Assembly: GCA_001455915.2 (NCBI GenBank)
Contig: LNDK02000024.1
Location: 2,480,001-2,544,000, forward strand
Direction of reading: 5' to 3'
DNA length: 64,000 nucleotides
From: Samsoniella hepiali
Lineage: Eukaryota; Ascomycota; Sordariomycetes; Hypocreales; Cordycipitaceae
Part shown: positions 41,878 through 53,486 of the stretch, piece by piece
How the letters are laid out: each line of letters starts with the position of its first letter
Position numbering within the stretch: the stretch's first letter is position 1
Made by a program: the position numbers and the translations under genes
Notes under the pieces: model-generated
What the model was told of the DNA's origin: nothing
What the model saw: the letters and a program-made list of their open reading frames with translations, nothing else
Databases searched by the model: none

Positions 41878-44800
41878 GATGTGAAGGGAGCCTTGGCAGC
41901 GGCAAGCTCTTCACGATACAGGCTGGGAAGAAGGGAAGAGCCAGACGAGGTGTAAAACTAGCGACCGCGGGAGCAGCACGAGGGCGGCAGGGTCCTTTTA
42001 AGGAACGAGGGCAATGGTCTGGGGCGCCAGGGACTACCTAATACGATCAAGAGGAGAAGCCGGAATAAATCGAACTACCCCAATGGGGTAGGAGGATAGA
42101 GATGTGGAGGAGGAGACGGGCGGGCGGGCCAGAAGAGAAGGAGGCAGCATGGGGACTTGGGGAAACGGTGATGTGCAGACTCTACAGACGAGAGACTTGG
42201 GGAACAGGCGCGCAGGCAGACTGGCAGGCTGGGGGCTTGCATGAGAGCCTTGAGAGGGCAGCCAACCAGCCAACTAATAAGAATACTTATGGGTAACATG
42301 GTCAGGGATTGCGCAGTTAGCGCGACGCAGCTCTCGGAGGGTGTCAAAGTGTCCAATGTTGTTTGGGATGGCGGCAGACGCTTTCTCGGGGTGGACCCAG
42401 TGAGCAAAGAGTTTCCACTCTATCCGAGCGAGGTGGACATGTTCATTGCGAGTAGCGGCATAAAGAAGTGCAGTAACTATTGATGCGTCCTTTATAGGCC
42501 GTCCAGCTGAGGCGACGAGGCAAAGACGCCGAGACATGCATGGCAAGCATGGTTGCATGAGCCGGCCTCTGCACGGGTGGACCGGACTTGTTGACCGAAG
42601 GAGCTAGGGCGGGCATTGCCCTGGGTATCATCGTTTTAGTAGCATCTCCCTCGGCCTCGGAGAGAATCAGCGTTTGGTTGGCACCGTCCGCAGAGGAGCC
42701 AGGAGGAGGAGCCAGGAGGAGCAGGGAGCATCCGCGCGACAAAAGGACGCAATGCTGACAGTTGGCAGGCCGCTCAGCTAGGCTTCGCGATCCATAATGC
42801 ATACGCCGCCGGGCCGAGGCCAGTTGAGCGAGCAAGGCGGAGCGGGGAGTAACAAGTTAGACAAAGGAGCTTTTGTCGGGTTCCCCGTTTTCCGTCGACA
42901 AAAGCGCTGCTTTGGTGGATATCCCGGGTGGAATGGAGAGCTGCTTTCCTCAAGTCGAGTTAGAGCGAGGCCCGCAGCAAATTTAGAGAATAGGGAACCT
43001 TTGTCAGGTTCCCAGTTTTGCGTCGACAAAAGCGCTACATTGGTGGATAGCGCGGTGGATGAGAGTTGCTTTCTTGACTTGAGCTGGAGGCGAGGCCCGC
43101 CGAAGCGTAGACTAGGGGCGGCGAGGCGAGACGAGGGTGGATCAATAGGGCCATCTGATGGATTGCTGGGGGATGTGACTGCTTCGTCCTGTTGTGTTTT
43201 GTCTTTTTCCTTTCTTCTAGTTCATCCGTGCCAGAGATGGCATTCTGCGTCACAAATTCACAGCCACCGATGGGCCGGACGGAGATGTGTGTCGTTTGTC
43301 GTCGGATGGCTCTTCCAGTGGCGTCCTCGGCGGCGGACGAAGCGGGTCAGCCAAGTAATAGGCTTGGGAAAAAAGGTGCTCGGCTCAGCTTTGGCTGCAG
43401 AATAGTCGACGCCACGACCAGAGCCTATCGACAGGGCCGGCCGGCATCCTCGCCTAGTTCGGTGTAGCGTGGTGATGTTGGCGAAGTGGTGTGTTTTCTT
43501 TGTTTGTTGGTGCAGTGCGATGGATTGGGCGGATGAGTAAGGACGGTGGCCTTGATTATTACGGCACCTTGCTTGCTGTCTGCAAAGAAGCAGCTTTCAG
43601 CGGGATACAAGTGCCAACAGCTGCTGTAATGCTTCACTTTAGCGATGTTTGCACCAACTTTCAGCGCATCACCCACTGTCACCCACTGTAACAATCCCCT
43701 GCGTACGCTGCGGAAGCGGAAATCGCATTGGGCAATAAGCAAGCCACCCGACCACTAAAAATGCCCGCTAAAACCGCCACCACAGCACTCAACGCCACCG
43801 AACAACTCCCCGACGCCCTTTTCCTCCGGTACCTCGCCCTGTTTCATTCCGCCTTTGTTGGGCTTACGATGTATTTATTCATGTTGGATGTTAATCGCTC
43901 ACACATTTTGCCCATCAAGGCCAGGAACTTTTGCCCGCCTCTCCATCCCACAAAGTTCCAGACTGTGGCTTTGGCTGGCCCGGCGGTGCCGTACCTGGGC
44001 TGCTCGGTACACCTGCAGAATGCCGAGAAATACCAAGCCGATTCGGAGATGGACGACAAATCCCTTGGCAAAAAATCTTTCTTGGCTTGTCATAATCTGA
44101 TTGCTTCAGTGGCGCACCTAGGGAAGTATCACATCGTCTACTCCGCCGCCAACTTGAGTCGTCGCTCCTCCTAGACGACGCATTACCTAATGGCAACGGG
44201 GCTTACCAGGCAGGTACTGACACAAACAGGCGCTCTATTTGACCACGCTGCCCGTCATCGTGACAAATGAAAAGTGTCGCCTCCACATTGCGGGATACAT
44301 ACGGGGGACTTTTGTGCTGTTACATTTCTTCTCAGAGAGCCTGCGCCAGGAAAAACAAATCATCCCAATGTAACATGGGCTGATGCTCCGCCCACGTCCC
44401 CAATCTCGTCTCCCTCCCCATGGGGCCGCGACCCAAGGGTTCTTTCTCCAGACACGTCTCCGTCACTTCCACGTGTCCCAGTTGGGGTACTGCATCCCGC
44501 ATCCTGTCGCTTCCCCAAGAAACCTGTGGAGTGACGGTACTCCGCCCATCAGCCCAGCCGTTTTACGTTTCATCATCGTAATTGATTCAGAAGCAGTTGG
44601 GGAGTCTGCGGCTGAATGCACACGACGCATGCTTGCTGTTGGGTCAAATTCATCTCACGTGGAATGATGCCATTAGTGTACCAATAGCGGCATGTCCGTC
44701 ACTGATACTTTTTTCTTCCTACAGCCTCGTCCTGCTTGGTAGCCAACGCCAGTAACAGGCATGCATGAGCGCCTCATGACAGTGCAGAAATGACAATGCA

Positions 44801-46442
44801 TCGGCCAAAAGCCATTCGACATTGCAAAAGTTCTTCGCAAAAGTTCTACTGCAAAGTTTGCGTACGCCTAGCTCGACCATTGGCACATACTTACCCTCAG
44901 CAACTCACCAAGCTACAGGGTAGCCTGTTGCTGACGACACGAATACGGCCTTACTAACACACGATTTAGTTATTGAGTAAAATACCAGTCGAACTCACTG
45001 CGCTACCGTCTCTTGCGCAATTTGCGTAATTTGCGCAATTCTTCTTCGAATGTGGTGCTCGCCTTCGCACACATTCAAAACCATCACAAGCGAACGCGAA
45101 CGCTCTAGTGATCTTGGCAATCACAGGCATAAGCCTGATGCTCATCCAGCCCGACTTCGTGGTCTTGGTAGACAGCTACCGAAATATCCTTCAAATCCGA
45201 CCAGATGCTGATGGAAGCCTGCTTGAAGAAACTCGGAAGATGAGACCCCTTGTCTGCCTCGACCCAAGCGGCCACTAGCAAGGCGCCGTCAACGTCTGGT
45301 GGGAGACACAGTCTTGATCACAACCCCTGTTTCTCATTCGGCTTCTTTATTTATCATCTACCATGCTCTTGCCTTTTATTCCAGCCATTGATGAAGCATT
45401 GCATTTCGCAACGCGTCGCGGGCTCCCACTGCAGATGAGCATTGCCCTGCGGCCGACACTTGCCAACCAGGCCAAGGCTAGGTGCAACCTTGATAGACTC
45501 GCGCAACGCCAGAGGACAGCCAATGAATGACCTGATGCCGTGACCGGCGTCTCTTGGCTTGCTGCTGTCGCTCGAGCGCCGGTGCACCGCTGCTTTAATA
45601 AGACTCTGAGGCAACTTCTTCGCATCTGTAGTCGTGTGGCGTATGGCGTGTTGTCCAATGTGGATAGGCATGAACCTTGTTGTACTGGAACGTAAATCGC
45701 ATTCATCAACGTAAAAGCGAGGTATAAGACAACTGTCGAGCGCGTCGTTCGCGTGTCGGAGATGCATCACATACAATCCTCTGTCCTCCAAACAGCTGCT
45801 ATGGGCGCACTTTATATAGTCCGTCATGCAACACACAATGAGCCATCAATGCCACTCAAGAGGGTGTACAGCCCTAGTTGGCCTACGCCTCTTGAGAACC
45901 GCTATGGTGTTTCCCACGATGCCTCGGGGGATGGTTTCAGTCAGTGCCACATCCTCCAGCCAATGAGCGGGGGCCATTACTTATCTCGCCATGATTTTGC
46001 CAAGTACCATTCCCTACCACGTCCAATAGAAAAAAGACCAAATGCTGCTTTGTAACGCCCCTGTCCCCGGCGCCGATGGGTGTTCTGGGGCCGGATGCCC
46101 GATTTGGACGCCCCTAGCCAATCAGCGGGCCAAGAATGTAAGCCAGCCCCGGAACTATCACGACTTGCACAACCCTGATGGCCAATACGTTGTCGACCTT
46201 GATGAGCAAGTCTCGGGATGCCTGCGCCGTGAATAGCGCAGGAAGAGTGATTTCGGGCCTTGGTTTGGCCTTGGGGTAGATGGCGTGCATGAATGAATTG
46301 TTGTGCGTTTGTAAAATTCGGTGGTATATATACCTTCTGGCAGCCCCTGCCCTGGCTTTTTTACACAGTTTTCTTGTATTAAACAACACAAAAATTGTCC
46401 CGATTTCTCAAATTCGATACGCGGCTGTGAAGAGAAGACAAC
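41878..46442. other. Large gene-poor region between OPT and CobW genes
   Basis: About 4.6 kb with no convincing gene. Frames such as 43728-44174 lack a credible start or protein features. It contains a diverged tandem duplication (42867-43100) listed separately. The first few hundred bases hold the OPT promoter, the last few hundred that of the CobW gene. Confidence 0.4.
42867..43100. repeat. Diverged tandem duplication (two units of about 106-109 bp) with a 10-bp inverted repeat
   Basis: Unit 1 at 42867-42975 and unit 2 at 42995-43100 align over their length, sharing the block gtcgacaaaagcgct and the end gaggcccgc, with scattered substitutions. Unit 1 carries a perfect inverted repeat gcttttgtcg (42869-42878) / cgacaaaagc (42896-42905); unit 2 keeps one arm and a mutated other arm. 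The repeat is outside any gene. It could be an old duplication of a regulatory or structured element. Confidence 0.75.
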
Positions 46443-48560
46443 ATGGTCAACAGATTCAAGATTGGCAAGAACAAAAAGGCCGCCAAGGCCCAGAAAACCA
46501 AGGTGCCTCCCAAGGCCCTTCCAGTGACTCTGCTCTCTGGTTTCCTGGCAAGTCAATATTCACTTTACTTCTTTGACATATTTCACACGTTCTAACAAGG
46601 CATTTCAGGGATCTGGAAAAACCACCCTTCTGCAGCACATTCTGCGGAGCAACCATGGCCTTCGCATCGCCGTCGTCGTCAACGACATTGGCGCGTGAGT
46701 CTTTGAACTACACCCCTACACTCCCTCAACACCGTTAACATCAGTCTCGCATAGCATCAATGTCGACGCGTCCCTCATAAAGAAAACCCACCACCTCACA
46801 AAAACCAACGAAAAGGTCATTGCCCTGCAAAACGGCTGCATCTGCTGCACCCTCCGAGGCGACCTGCTCGAGGAGCTCGTCCGCCTCGCCCAGCTGCAGA
46901 GCTTCGACTACATCATCATTGAGAGCAGCGGCATCAGCGAGCCGGAACAAGTAGCCGAGACGTTTGACAACAGGCTCGCCGAGCAAATGAGCCAGCTCGT
47001 GGATGAGGGCGGCGAGGGCCTCGACGATGACATGATGAAGGTGCTCGAGCAGCTGTAAGTGGCGGCCTTCCGAAGATAATTGACGGTCCTCATGCTAATG
47101 ATCCGGCAGCAAGGAAGCTGGCGGCCTGGAAAAATTTGCCAAGCTGGACACCACCGTCACTGTCATTGACACATTTACAATGCTTCACGACTTTGACACG
47201 GCCGACCTCATCTCCGCTCGTCGTGACGATGTGACTCCCGAAGATGAGCGAACAGTGTCCGACCTCATGGTCGATCAGATTGAATTCGCCGACATTGTCA
47301 TTCTCAACAAAATTGACATGGTGCGTTCTCTTCACCTCTGCTCACAGTACAACTGTCTCTAACAGTACCCAGGTCTCCAAGGAAACAAGAAAACGCATCG
47401 TGGACCTCGTCAAGAAGCTCAACCACCGCGCCAAGATTATCGAGGCCAGCTACGGCAAGGTCGACGTCAAGCAGCTCGTCAACACGGGCCTCTTCAAGAT
47501 GGACGTGGCCCAGGCCGGCTACGGCTGGCTGCAGGACCTGCACGCCATGACCGTCCGCGAGGTCAATGGCAAGAACGTCGTCACCCCCAAGCCCGAGACG
47601 GAAGAGTACAACGTGCAGAGCTTCATCTACTCGCGCCAGCGCCCCTTCCACCCACGTCGTCTGTTTGCCCTCATCTACGACAAGTTTATCCTCCAGCTCG
47701 AGCAGCCCGAGGATGACGAGGAGGATGACGAAGAGGACGATGATGATGACGAGGACGAGGATGAAGACGACGAGATGGAAGACATTCAGCAGGACGATGC
47801 GCAGAGCGTCGGCTCCTCCAACGGCTCGGCTCAAGAAGGCTCAGCTTACTCTGGCGGCAGCTCCGGCTCGACCGCCCGCACGATCCCCTCCCCGCGGCCC
47901 TCGGAGAAACAAGCACACTCCTCTCCCCCAAAGACAGCTGCCACCGCTAGCCGCAGCGACGAGGACGCCATGGCCGTCGACCCGCTCGACATGCCGCCCA
48001 ACGAGGAGATTCTCGCCAACAAGCGCGCGCACCCGACCTTTTCGCGGCTCTTCCGCTCCAAGGGCGAGTTCCTGCTGGCGACGCGCCCGCACCGCGCGGG
48101 CGACTGGTCGCAGGCCGGCGCCATGCTGACCATGGCCGGCGGCCGCCCCTGGTTCTGCACGCTGCCCGCCGAGCACTACACGACGGGCGACGCCGAGGTC
48201 GACGCGCTCGTGCAGCACGACATTGCCAAGGGCGGCGAGTGGGGCGACCGCCGCCAGGAGCTCGTCTTCATCGGCGAGGCGCTCGACCACGCGGGCGTCG
48301 CGGCGCTGCTGGACGGCTGCCTGCTGACCGACGCCGAGTTTGCCGACTGGGAGCGCGTGATGCGCGACCCGGCGCACGGCGAGGACCTGGACAAGCTGAA
48401 AGAGGCCCTGCAGGAGCTCTTTGACGATGGCTTCCCCGACTGGGCGGGCGAGCCGGGCGACGAGGACGACGAGGACGAGCATGCTGGGCACAACCACAAC
48501 CACGCGCTGGGCATGAGCGGCGTGCGGTCGATCAAGCAGGCCTTTGAGGAGGTTTCTTGA
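46443..48560 (+). CDS. CobW/COG0523 GTP-dependent metallochaperone-like protein
   Basis: Five exons (46443-46547, 46609-46694, 46755-47054, 47110-47320, 47373-48560) give 629 aa. G3E GTPase features: Walker A GFLGSGKTT (33-41), the metal-binding CICC (92-95), SSGISEPEQVA and NKID (230-233). The CobW C-terminal domain contains RRLFALIYDKF and, after a very acidic insert (about 255-285) and a Ser-rich linker, SKGEFLLATRP and WFCTLP. A His-rich tail, HAGHNHNHALG, could bind metal. The family delivers Zn, Co or Fe to client proteins. Intron 1 (46548-46608) begins GCAAGT, a GC-AG intron lying exactly inside Walker A; no GT donor gives SGFLGSGKTT. It converges on the PMC1-type gene with 217 nt between stops. 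Confidence 0.92.
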
Positions 48561-48777
48561 GGGTTTTTGAGTGTAATGTTATATCCAATGAGCTGGGGAG
48601 GTGATGGGGTGACGTGAGACAAAAAGTACTTTTATATGTTGATGACAAGATTAAGACCGAGTAATGAGAAAAAGAATATTCCGAACTTTGTATTGCTGTT
48701 AAATCAAGTCTATAGGTTTGTGATATAATTACAGAAGCCCCAACGCCAAGCATGCTAATCAATGATAAAAATACAAA

Positions 48778-51700
48778 TTAAACCTGTCGTTTCTCGTCGA
48801 GTTCTGGCCCAGTGATTTGGACCTGGGGAGTCTCGCACACGACAATCGCAGGAGGCGCAACAGCCGGCTCAACAGCCGGCTCTTTGACAACCACCTCGGG
48901 AACGGCCGCTTCAACGTCTCGGACCGAGGCCGCATCGTTCTTGTTCTTGCGAAACAGCCTCCAGAATCTGTCCCACGCACGGCCCGTCGCGCGGTACAGC
49001 AGTGCCACGGGGCGGCCCACGACGCCCGCCACCGCCGCGAACCACGGATCCGGGAAAAGGCGGACGAGCACGGCCCACGGCAGGCACATGACGGCGATGA
49101 CGATGCAAATGGCCCACTGCTCGGCGTCGAGGCCGCCGCTGGCGATGCCAAAGGCGCGGGAGCCGAAAAAGACAATGGTGATTTGCAGGCCGACCATGAG
49201 GGCGCAGATGAAAATGAAGAACTGGTTGCGGTGCAGGCCCTCGAAAATGTTGAACCGGTTGTCGAGGCGGCGGTTGTTGAACTGGTTGAATATCTGCATC
49301 CACACAAACGTGTTGAAGATGATGGTGTCGAGCTCGACGGTCCGGCTGGCGTCGTAGTTGAGGATCTGGGGGCCGGCAAAGTAGAGCACGAGCGTGACGA
49401 CGAGCTGGAAGATGGCCTGGCCGACAATCATTTTCCACATCTATAATTGTTAGTGATTGTTTTCTGAAAGGGAAGTGAGAGAGGGAAAACATACATTGGT
49501 GGTGATGAGCGGCGCCTTCTTTCCCTGTGGCTGCCGGTTCAGAATCTTGTCCACGGGCGGATCCGTGGCCAGGGCCAAGGCGGCAAAGGTATCCATGATG
49601 AGGTTAACCCAGAGCAGCTGCACGGCGCGGAGCACGGGCTTCATCTCGGAACTGTACAGGGCCGTGATAAAGGCGAGCAGAACGGCGGTGATGTTGACGG
49701 TGATTTGAAACTGCAGAAACTTTTGCACCGCGTCGTTGACGGCACGGCCCCATTTCAGCGCCGTGATGATGGACGCAAAGTTGTCGTCCATGAGCACAAT
49801 CGCAGACGCCTCCTTGGCGACCTCGGTGCCCGAGATGCCCATGGAAAAGCCCACGTCGGCCGCCTTGAGCGCCGGCGCGTCGTTGGTGCCGTCGCCCGTC
49901 ACCGCGACCGTCTCGCCCAGCGCCTTGAGCTTGGTCACGAGGATGCGCTTGTCTTCCGGCGACGAGCGCGCCAGCACCTGCAGCTTGGGCAGCACCTCGT
50001 TCATCTCCTTCTCCGAGAGCTTGCGGAACTTGGGGCCCTCCATGACGACGCCGCCGTCGGTGTAGATGCCGCACTCGGTGGCAATGGCGCGGGCCGTGAT
50101 GATGTTGTCGCCCGTCACCATGCGGACCACGACGCCGGCGTGCTGCGCCTTCCTGACGGCCTCGGGCACGCCCGGTCGCACAGGGTCCTGGATGCCAATG
50201 ACGCCGACAAAGACGAGGTCCTTGAGGAGCGACGCCAGCTGCACCACGCCGTCGTCGGCGGACACCTCGGCCTGCGCGGGCGGCCACGCCGGAAAGTCCT
50301 TGTACACGAGGCCAATGGTGCGCAGCGACATGCTGGCGTACTGATCAATGACGGCGCGGAGGGCCTTGGCGCGCGGCTTGGCCAGCGGCTCGCATCGGAG
50401 ACCCTGCGGCTCGAGTATCTCAGAGCAGCACTTGAGCAGAATCTCGGACGCGCCCTTGACGATGAAGCGGTAGCCCGTGTCGGTCTTGACGACGGCAGCC
50501 ATGCACTTCTTGGCTGAGTCAAACGGCATCATCTGCACGACCTGCTCGTTGGCGCGCGTCTCGCGCAGCGACTGCAGCCCCAGGTGGTCCTTGGCCAGCT
50601 GGAGAAGGGCCGTCTCGGTCTTGGAGCCGATGAAGACGGTCTTGCCGTCTTCTTCGCTCTCAAACGCGGTCGAGTTGATGGCGACAGACTGGACAATCAT
50701 GTGCTTGGTGGCCTGTGGGAGCGCAGAAGCCCACTGGCTTACAGTCTGCTCATTGGACTTTTCGGACTCGGTGGCCTTGGCGAAGCTGGTCGAGCCAAAC
50801 GTGCCGGCCACAACTGTCATTTTGTTGGTTGTCTAGTAATTTGATTGTTAGCCTACGCACCTCTCCATGGAAGATTTTGCAACTCACCAGTGTGCCAGTC
50901 TTGTCCGAGCAAATCGTCGTAGCGTTGCCCATGGTTTCGCATGCGCGCAGCACACGCACCAGGTTGTTCTCCTTGAGCAGTCTCGTGGTGGCAAATGCCA
51001 GAGCAAGCGTGACCGCCAGAGGCAGACCCTCAGGAACGGCAACGACAATGATGGTAATGGCGACAATGAGAATATCCATGAAAGCAGAGGCCTTTGTGGT
51101 AGGATCGCGAGGATCACCGGACAGGCTGGCGAGGAACCGGATGAGAAGAATGACAAACAAGAGTCCAGCGGCGGCACTGCCAAGCTTGGCAATGGCCACG
51201 GCCAGCTTTTCAAGCTTCTTTTGCAGAGGTGTAGCTTCGGTCTCGGTGCGGACAGACATCATGATCTTGCCGAAGCTGCTGTTGACGCCGACTGAAGTGC
51301 AGACAAATGTTCCCATACCTGTAGGTCGTTAGTTATAGTGCTGTCGTAGATGCATGTCAAGTACATACCCTCGAGGACCTTGGCGCCAGAGATGATGAAA
51401 GGATCCAGGTCCTTCTTTGTCTGACCAGACTCAATAGCGCGGAATACTTCGACACCTGCAGTCTTCTTGAGCGCGTCCGACTCGCCCGTGGCAGACGACT
51501 CGTCGCACTTGACATCGTGGCCCTCGATAAAGATGCCGTCCACCGGAACCAGGTCGCCCGGCTCCAGATGCAGGACGTCACCGACGAGAATGTCGTGCAC
51601 ATTAATCATAAAGGACTTTCCGGACCGAATCACCTTGATCTCTCGGTCGTCCTTTTTCGCGTTGAGCTTGACAAAGGCCTTTTCCTTTTGCCAGTCGTTC

Positions 51701-52416
51701 AGCGAGCCCACCACTGTGACAATGATGATGGCGACGCAGATGGCGACGCCCTCGACCCAGTCCACAGGGGCCGGTGCGCCGTCTGGATGATCAACACCAA
51801 GGGTTTCATATAGCCCTAGAGCCAGAGAGATGACGGCGGCGACCGTCAGAAGAATCAGGACCTTGTCGTTGTACGCATTCCACATGAGCTTCCACAGCGG
51901 CGTTGCCTTTTTGGCAGGCAGCACATTGCGCTTGAAAATGCGGATGCGGTCGCCAAAGGCTTCCGAGGTCGAAGAAGGGGATACCGGAGGGCTGGATGCC
52001 GCAGAAGAGAGCCCGCCTTTAGACTTGCCGACCGCCTCGTGGAACGACACGGGGAACGCAATGCCCGTCTCCTCGAGGCTGAGGCCGGACTTGACATCGG
52101 TCCGGAGGCCGCGGGCGATGCCGTCGAGCCCGCCGAGGGCCTGAAACGCCGACAGCGACTTGGGGTTGAGCAGCTTGTTGAGCTGGCCGGGGGAAAAGGC
52201 AAAGGGGTTCTCGGCGACGTCAAAGTCGGCCTCGCTGCCGGGGTCCGGACGCAGGGCGAGCTCCGGGTCCTCGAGCACGCTCGAGGCGCAGCTCAGCGTG
52301 CTGGGCGTGAGGAAGGGGTTGGAAAAGGTGGACGAGGCGATGGTGTCGGCGTTGCTGAGGGATCGGTGGCGGGGAGCCACCTCGAGGGTGTTGGGTGACA
52401 GCGTGTTGCTCGCCAT
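48778..52416 (-). CDS. PMC1: P-type calcium-transporting ATPase (PMC1/PMCA type, vacuolar or plasma membrane)
   Basis: Four exons (52416-51369, 51318-50888, 50832-49495, 49440-48778) give 1159 aa. Features in order: a long Ser-rich N-terminus, DESSATGESD, the Ca2+-site helix with AVPEGLPLAV, the phosphorylation motif DKTGTL (Asp 488, last codons of exon 2), KGASEILL nucleotide-binding region, TGDGTNDAPAL, and QLLWVNLIMDTFAALALATD. The exon-2/3 junction falls right after DKTGTL. The C-terminal 110 residues after the last membrane segment are polar. It exports cytosolic Ca2+ using ATP. Fungal PMC1 genes are commonly induced by calcineurin through Crz1. Whether this paralogue is vacuolar cannot be told. 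Confidence 0.94.
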
Positions 52417-52610
52417 GGCGACGACTGTGGTGGACGGAGTGTTGGTGTAGTGTTATTCATCAACAAGGGAAATAGTCTTGGTCGATGAGAATATAAAGAA
52501 AAAGAATGGTGGGTGTATTGGATTTTTGAGGCAAAAACTGTCTTGTTGACTGCCCGGCACTGTGAAGCATGGCCGGCAGCCCTCGGGCCAATATTGATGG
52601 GCGGCAGAAG

Positions 52611-52619
52611 GAGGCTGAG
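52611..52619 (+). promoter_or_regulatory. Possible Crz1/CDRE-like element upstream of PMC1
   Basis: The sequence gaggctgag, about 195 nt upstream of the PMC1-type ATG, fits the calcineurin-responsive pattern described for fungal Crz1/CrzA sites (G-D-G-G-C-K-B-N-B). Such short sites occur often by chance; only the neighbouring Ca2+ pump makes this one worth noting. Confidence 0.2.
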
Positions 52620-52959
52620 CACAAACCGACTCGCGAGACACGGGCGCAGACCTCTAGCACAGCTGCTCACTTGATGGCTGACAAGTGCTACAGCTGCGGT
52701 CAGGCAGGCTAGAAGGCTAGAAAAAAAGCTTGGCCTTTGTAGAGGCAAAACTCTTGGCGGACCGAGCCCCGAAACGGAAGGTCTGACGGCTTGGGGGTCG
52801 AAAGGGGAGTCTAATTTGCATCTACGATGGGCTCTTGCAGGAGTTTGCCTCTATATTTTCCGTTAGTTTGATCTTTGCCCCCTCTTCCGCTGTGGCTCCC
52901 CAGAGCGACTTGCCACTCTAGTTAGGCGCCGCCATGAAGCTATGGGCGAGGAAAGTTTC

Positions 52960-52989
52960 TTATTTTTTATTTTTTATTTTTTATTTTTT
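52960..52989 (+). repeat. Short tandem repeat (tattttt)n
   Basis: About four copies of a 7-nt tattttt unit, ending in ttttgcgc. It lies upstream of the PMC1-type gene and of the interrupted ORF at 53.5 kb. No function inferred. Confidence 0.7.
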
Positions 52990-53486
52990 GCGCTTTCCAG
53001 CACAGCCACCATTTCTTGGGCCATTTCAATTACGTCAAAGAAGAAGAGGATTTGCTTGGCGGTTTTTTGGTGTCGGTGCTGATCTCAGTGTATCTCCAGT
53101 GTATCACGGCTCGGTGGGTTTGGTGTTGGCGAGACTTGTAGGTACAACAAGCGGCCTCCTCTGTGGGATCTGCACAGCCTCTGGATACACTTTTCGACAG
53201 GAGTTGTTTGTAAAAAGTAATCTGCCATGGCGAAGCTAGTTACGAGATATGTTCAAGCCTCTTTCGGTTCCTGAAAAGTCTCTGTGTCTTTCACTTTTCC
53301 CCTTGCCGCTTTAACCCCTCTGATCAGGCGCTGCCCCGCCCCGCCCGCCAGTGGCCTCCCTCTCCCTCCGCTTGCAAAATATACCCTTGCAAACATTCCC
53401 TCCAGAGCCTTCTCTCGCGCCATCATCCATCTCCCATCCAGCATCCATCACAACTTCATCGTCCCAAACATCATCTCCGCCAAGTG

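Noticed and set aside
43728..44174. A 148-codon frame in the 42-46 kb gap
   Set aside because: Its first in-frame ATG is well inside, and the sequence shows no protein features.
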